From Bacteroidales bacterium (GTDB lineage: Bacteria; Bacteroidota; Bacteroidia; Bacteroidales; Tenuifilaceae): DNA of 9,210 nt. The stretch covers positions 1-9,210 of the forward strand of contig WBUV01000093.1 of NCBI GenBank assembly GCA_008933525.1, read 5' to 3'. Below the pieces are notes generated by a model, which saw nothing but the letters and a program-made list of their open reading frames with translations, was not told where the DNA came from and ran no database searches. Positions 6,457-9,210 of the stretch are shown here, one piece after another (position 1 is the first letter of the stretch; every line of letters starts with the position of its first letter). The translations under genes were made by a program, and so were the position numbers.

Positions 6457-6990
6457 CTATGCTTCAGAGTTTTCAGCCTCGGTAGTTTCCTCAGCAGCCT
6501 CAGCAGGAGCTGATGCTTCTTTAGCAGCCATCTCAGCACGTTTCTTTGCAATTTCCTGAGCACGTGCTTCACGTACTTTAGCCTCTGCATCGAGACGTTG
6601 CTTTAATGCATCGCGTTTGTCTTTTGAAAGAGAATCAACCTTAGCTTTCACTTTAGCATCCTTCTCAGTCATCCATGCTTGGAATTTTGCCTCGGCAACA
6701 TCAAGAGTGATTGCACCCTTACGAACACCATCAAGCAAATGTTTTTTAATCATAACACCTTTGTACGAAAGAATAGCCCTACAGGTGTCGGTAGGTTGAG
6801 CGCCTTTTTGCAGCCAATCTAATGCCCTATCAAAGTTTAATTCAATAGTAGCAGGATTAGTAATCGGATTGTATGTACCAATCCTCTCAATGTATCTGCC
6901 ATCTCGTGGCGCCCTGCTATCCGTCACCACAATGTGGTAGTAGGGAAGTTTCTTCCTACCATGACGGCTTAGTCTGATTTTTACAGGCAT
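6457..6990 (-). CDS. rpsP: 30S ribosomal protein bS16 with long acidic/Ala-rich C-terminal tail
   Basis: S16 is a primary assembly protein of the 30S body. The first ~85 residues are the conserved core: [14 protein letters not shown] (1-14), [20 protein letters not shown] (16-35), then R-I-G-T-Y-N-P and the W-L-x-x-G-A-Q-P-T-D-T motif. After about residue 85 comes a tail of roughly 90 residues, first Lys/Ala/Glu-rich with strong helix or coiled-coil character (about 107-150), then low-complexity Ala/Glu/Thr (about 150-177). Typical bacterial S16 is 80-90 residues; tails like this are common in Bacteroidota, so it is lineage-typical and not a fusion. The gene leads the rpsP-rimM operon and is divergent from tonB across 202 bases. 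The ATG gives the universal M-P/V-K-I-R start. Its leader holds a TACCTTTG -7 box. Confidence 0.97.
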   Translation of the reverse strand: MPVKIRLSRHGRKKLPYYHIVVTDSRAPRDGRYIERIGTYNPITNPATIELNFDRALDWLQKGAQPTDTCRAILSYKGVMIKKHLLDGVRKGAITLDVAEAKFQAWMTEKDAKVKAKVDSLSKDKRDALKQRLDAEAKVREARAQEIAKKRAEMAAKEASAPAEAAEETTEAENSEA

Positions 6991-7033
6991 AATTACGCTT
7001 TTTTAGTTAAACCTACATTTTTTATTTGCCCGG

Positions 7034-7041
7034 CAAAGGTA
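7034..7041 (-). promoter_or_regulatory. Probable -7 promoter element for rpsP-rimM
   Basis: On the minus strand this reads TACCTTTG, a full match to the Bacteroidota -7 consensus TAnnTTTG, 43 bases upstream of the rpsP ATG. The expected -33 position has only TTAG-like sequence, so the upstream element is poor. A strong -7 box is plausible for a ribosomal operon. Confidence 0.55.
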
Positions 7042-7161
7042 CACTTTTTTAGATTATTAACTAACTGAATCAATGATTTTTTTACCTCAAACTAATTGAG
7101 CCAATAAATATCGAGCAAACAACGTTTACAATTTAACCAACACAAAGTTGATTGCATTTAA

Positions 7162-7169
7162 TATATTTG
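7162..7169 (+). promoter_or_regulatory. Probable -7 promoter element for the tonB gene
   Basis: TATATTTG matches TAnnTTTG exactly and lies 23 bases before the tonB ATG, so the transcript would have a short leader. No TTG is found at the expected 19-21-base spacing (a TTG at 7148-7150 is too close), so this rests on the -7 box and its position only. The region is AT-rich, which raises the chance of a random match. Confidence 0.45.
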
Positions 7170-7192
7170 TATACGGAAATTAATCTTTTCTG

Positions 7193-7969
7193 ATGGCATT
7201 AGCGGATAAAATTAGTGGCGGAGTTGCGGGTTTTATAAATTCGATTATAAACGGATGGAGCTTACACCGAGTTGGCATCCTAAGTACTATTATTGTTCAT
7301 CTGCTTATTCTTATTCTCTTCCTGGTATTTAAGATTGAGACGAAAAAAGTACACTATGGCTCAACCATTGAAATGGAGTTTGAGCAAGAAAAGATTATTG
7401 AGGAAGAAGTGGTAGAAAAAACTGTATTGCTACCCAAAGACGCCATAAATCCAGAGTTTGAATCCGAAGCGATAAGGAATTTTGCCGTTGATGCAAGTGA
7501 CAAAGATTTGAATGCCGGGCTAAGCGACGAAAAAAACATCGATGCAAATGAACTTTACAATGAGGCAAACCGATTAAAAGAACAGATGCAGAGCAACAAA
7601 CAACTCTACGAAGAAGCCCAAAAATCGCCGGAAGGTCTAATACCCAATACTCCTGAAAAAAACATACCAGAGGAAAAGAAGACTCAGTACAAGGGACCAA
7701 CCGTTGCATCGTACTACTTGGAAGGTAGGAAAGCTTATAAATTACCAATTCCATCGTATAAATGCCAGCTGGGAGGACAAGTGGTTGTAAATATAGTAGT
7801 AACTGTCGACGGAAGAGTTGTTGATGCTGAAATTGACCGGGCAAACTCTGTTACCGACGATTGCATTAACGAAGCGGCCATTGATGCTGCCAAGCGAAGC
7901 TTATTTTCTCCATCGCAAAACAACACAAAACAAAAAGGAAGTATTACTTATTTGTTTGTTCGACAGTAA
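7193..7969 (+). CDS. TonB-type energy transducer
   Basis: A 258-residue inner-membrane protein with TonB architecture. There is a 26-residue cytoplasmic N-terminus and one transmembrane helix at about 27-47 containing S31 and H36, reminiscent of the essential Ser/His face of E. coli TonB. A periplasmic linker runs to about residue 170, followed by a C-terminal TonB domain from 'YYLEGRKAYKLPIPSYKCQLGG' to the end. The C-terminal domain shows V-V-V-N-I-V-V-T-V-D-G-R-V and closes with G-S-I-T-Y-L-F-V. The linker is acidic and Gln/Lys-rich, with a probable short coiled coil around 115-140, and lacks the Pro-Glu/Pro-Lys repeats of classical TonB. Members pass proton-motive energy from ExbB/ExbD to TonB-dependent receptors (SusC-like ones in Bacteroidota). 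No exbB/exbD is in the window. The two cysteines C191 and C224 may form a disulfide (inference). Which receptor it serves is unknown. Confidence 0.87.
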   Translation: MALADKISGGVAGFINSIINGWSLHRVGILSTIIVHLLILILFLVFKIETKKVHYGSTIEMEFEQEKIIEEEVVEKTVLLPKDAINPEFESEAIRNFAVDASDKDLNAGLSDEKNIDANELYNEANRLKEQMQSNKQLYEEAQKSPEGLIPNTPEKNIPEEKKTQYKGPTVASYYLEGRKAYKLPIPSYKCQLGGQVVVNIVVTVDGRVVDAEIDRANSVTDDCINEAAIDAAKRSLFSPSQNNTKQKGSITYLFVRQ

Positions 7970-7984
7970 TAAATTTGCATTAAC

Positions 7985-9205
7985 TTAGAATGCAGCCATC
8001 AGTAGATTAATATCCCGTGAGGGTAAGTTGTATAAACGGCCCAGATAATCGTTGGTTAGTATTCCATTGTAAACATAAACACCGTGCCTCAACCCTGCGT
8101 CATCCTTTAGTTGCTGTTTAAAACCACCCGTTTCGCCAATTATTCCAAGCATTGGGGCAAAAACGTTACTCATTGCAATTGATGCTGTTCGCGCTACACG
8201 CGAGGTTATATTTGGCACACAGTAATGAATAACATTGTGCTTTACAAACGATGGGTTGTTATGATCGCGAAGCTCTGAGGTTTCGAAGCATCCTCCTTTA
8301 TCGATACTTAGATCGATGATAACTGAGCCACGTTTCATGAGCATAACAAGTTCCTCAGGAATGATAAAACGCTGGTTTGTTTCCTCGGGCGAAAGAGTTC
8401 CAATAACCACATCGGCGGTTTTAAGGACACGCCCTAATATTTGAGGATGAAAAATTGATGTGTATAATCGTTGCCCTAACAGGTTCTGGAGCTCCATTAA
8501 CCGTTTTATGGAATCGTCGAAAACTTTCACAGTTGCGCCAAGTCCTAATGCTGCTCTGGCAGCAAATTCGGCTGCAGTTCCAGCACCAAGGATAACCACC
8601 TCGGTTGGAGTAATACCCGAAATGCCGCCAAGCATCACACCCTTACCTTTGTTCACATTGCTTAAATACTCTGCAGCAACTAGCACTGATGTACTTCCAG
8701 CAATAGTGCTCATTGCCCTTACAACAGGATAAACGCCATCGGAGTCGCGGATACTTTCGAATGCAATTGCAGTAATTTTTTTCTGGATTAAATTTCGCAG
8801 ATAATCTCCGGTAGTGCTATTCAGGTGTAACGACGATATTATTACCTGGTTTTCTTTCACGAAATCAAACTCAGAGGGAATTAATGGAGACACCTTGAGA
8901 ATAATTTCGCTTCGGTAAACCTCCTGGAGTGTGTCAACAATTTGTCCACCTTTTTCGCTATACTCACTATCGCAGTAATTAGCCTGTTTACCGGCATCCT
9001 TCTCAATTATAATTTCGTGACCCTGGTTCACCATCATCTCAACAGCCTCTGGGGTTAAGGGGATTCTACTCTCGGTTGAGTCGGCCTCTTTTGGAATGCC
9101 AATGGTTAATTTCTTGTTCTTCCTTCCGTATTCAAGGCGTTCTTCTTGCACTAATAAACCTTTGGCAAAGGGAAATTCAGGAATAGGTGATGTTGATCGG
9201 CCCAT
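7985..9205 (-). CDS. ald: Alanine dehydrogenase (AlaDH/PNT family)
   Basis: A 406-residue NAD-dependent enzyme interconverting L-alanine and pyruvate plus ammonia in the cytoplasm. After an N-terminal extension of about 32 residues the canonical start G-I-P-K-E appears (36-40). Residues known from the family to hold substrate are present: R47 in E-S-R-I-P-L-T-P, K104 in L-K-V-S-P, H127 in S-L-H-L, and D302 in D-L-S-I-D-K-G-G-C-F-E. The Rossmann fold has G-A-G-T-A-A at 207-212 and D230 at the end of the second strand, which favours NAD over NADP. The signature 'HYCVPNITSRVARTAS' is at 327-342. Typical alanine dehydrogenases have about 370 residues; the extended N-terminus is of the kind seen in Bacteroidota. 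The ATG lies 5 bases from the window edge, so an upstream start cannot be excluded, but the extension's length fits the lineage. The lack of a second transmembrane domain argues against transhydrogenase PntA. It is convergent with tonB, 15 bases apart. Confidence 0.92.
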   Translation of the reverse strand: MGRSTSPIPEFPFAKGLLVQEERLEYGRKNKKLTIGIPKEADSTESRIPLTPEAVEMMVNQGHEIIIEKDAGKQANYCDSEYSEKGGQIVDTLQEVYRSEIILKVSPLIPSEFDFVKENQVIISSLHLNSTTGDYLRNLIQKKITAIAFESIRDSDGVYPVVRAMSTIAGSTSVLVAAEYLSNVNKGKGVMLGGISGITPTEVVILGAGTAAEFAARAALGLGATVKVFDDSIKRLMELQNLLGQRLYTSIFHPQILGRVLKTADVVIGTLSPEETNQRFIIPEELVMLMKRGSVIIDLSIDKGGCFETSELRDHNNPSFVKHNVIHYCVPNITSRVARTASIAMSNVFAPMLGIIGETGGFKQQLKDDAGLRHGVYVYNGILTNDYLGRLYNLPSRDINLLMAAF

Positions 9206-9210
9206 TATAT

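Noticed and set aside
6450..6590. N-terminal extension of RimM
   Set aside because: It is an out-of-frame reading of the S16 tail, rich in Leu/Lys/Arg, without family similarity. The family start is the ATG at 6449.
7395..7844. 149-residue open frame antisense to tonB
   Set aside because: It lies wholly inside a well-supported gene, and its composition (Leu, Arg, Cys, His-rich) looks like a complement-strand shadow with no recognisable domain.
7976..7994. Inverted repeat TGCATT/AATGCA between tonB and ald as a terminator
   Set aside because: Only 6 mostly A-T pairs with a 7-base loop, overlapping the ald stop codon and lacking a T-run on either strand; too weak to call.
1..9210. Mobile element, CRISPR, toxin-antitoxin or phage-defence system
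   Set aside because: No transposase, integrase, regular spacer repeats, tRNA or small paired toxin-like genes were seen; every sizeable frame is accounted for by common families.

Overview
The window looks like a chromosomal stretch from a Bacteroidota (Bacteroidales-like) bacterium. This rests on the low-to-moderate GC content, A-rich leaders without clear Shine-Dalgarno sites, good matches to the Bacteroidota -7 promoter element TAnnTTTG, a ribosomal protein S16 with a long Ala/Glu-rich tail, a secreted DUF2807 'GIN-domain' protein, a TonB with a conserved-type two-cysteine C-terminal domain, and an alanine dehydrogenase with an N-terminal extension of about 32 residues. Genus cannot be decided from sequence reading alone.

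Layout. (1) Bases 1-2695, plus strand: the end of an operon holding the C-terminus of a family-2 LPS-type glycosyltransferase, a LicC-like nucleotidyltransferase, a TagF/TagB-like glycerophosphotransferase and, 4 bases later, the tRNA t6A gene tsaC/sua5. A bidirectional hairpin terminator at about 2700-2730 closes it. (2) 2776-3480, minus strand: an exported repeat protein of the DUF2807 family. (3) 3614-5933, plus strand, behind a good -33/-7 promoter: a membrane-anchored WbpM/PglF/CapD-type nucleotide-sugar 4,6-dehydratase, overlapped by a small hotdog-fold acyl-CoA thioesterase. (4) 5922-6990, minus strand: rpsP-rimM (S16 and its 30S maturation factor), convergent with the thioesterase and overlapping its 3' end by 12 bases. 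(5) 7193-7969, plus strand: a TonB-type energy transducer. (6) 7985-9205, minus strand: alanine dehydrogenase, convergent with tonB.

The genes fall into a cell-envelope theme (glycosyltransferase, nucleotidyltransferase, phosphotransferase, dehydratase, secreted beta-solenoid, TonB) interleaved with translation housekeeping (tsaC, rimM, rpsP) and amino-acid metabolism (ald). Coding is dense, with no gene-free stretch over about 200 bases. No RNA gene, mobile element, CRISPR array or defence system was seen. The most unusual part is the nucleotidyltransferase-phosphotransferase pair. It suggests a phospho-alcohol (teichoic-acid-like) decoration of a surface glycan in a Gram-negative organism, but the activated alcohol cannot be read from the sequence. 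The rest is well-known families in ordinary arrangement.
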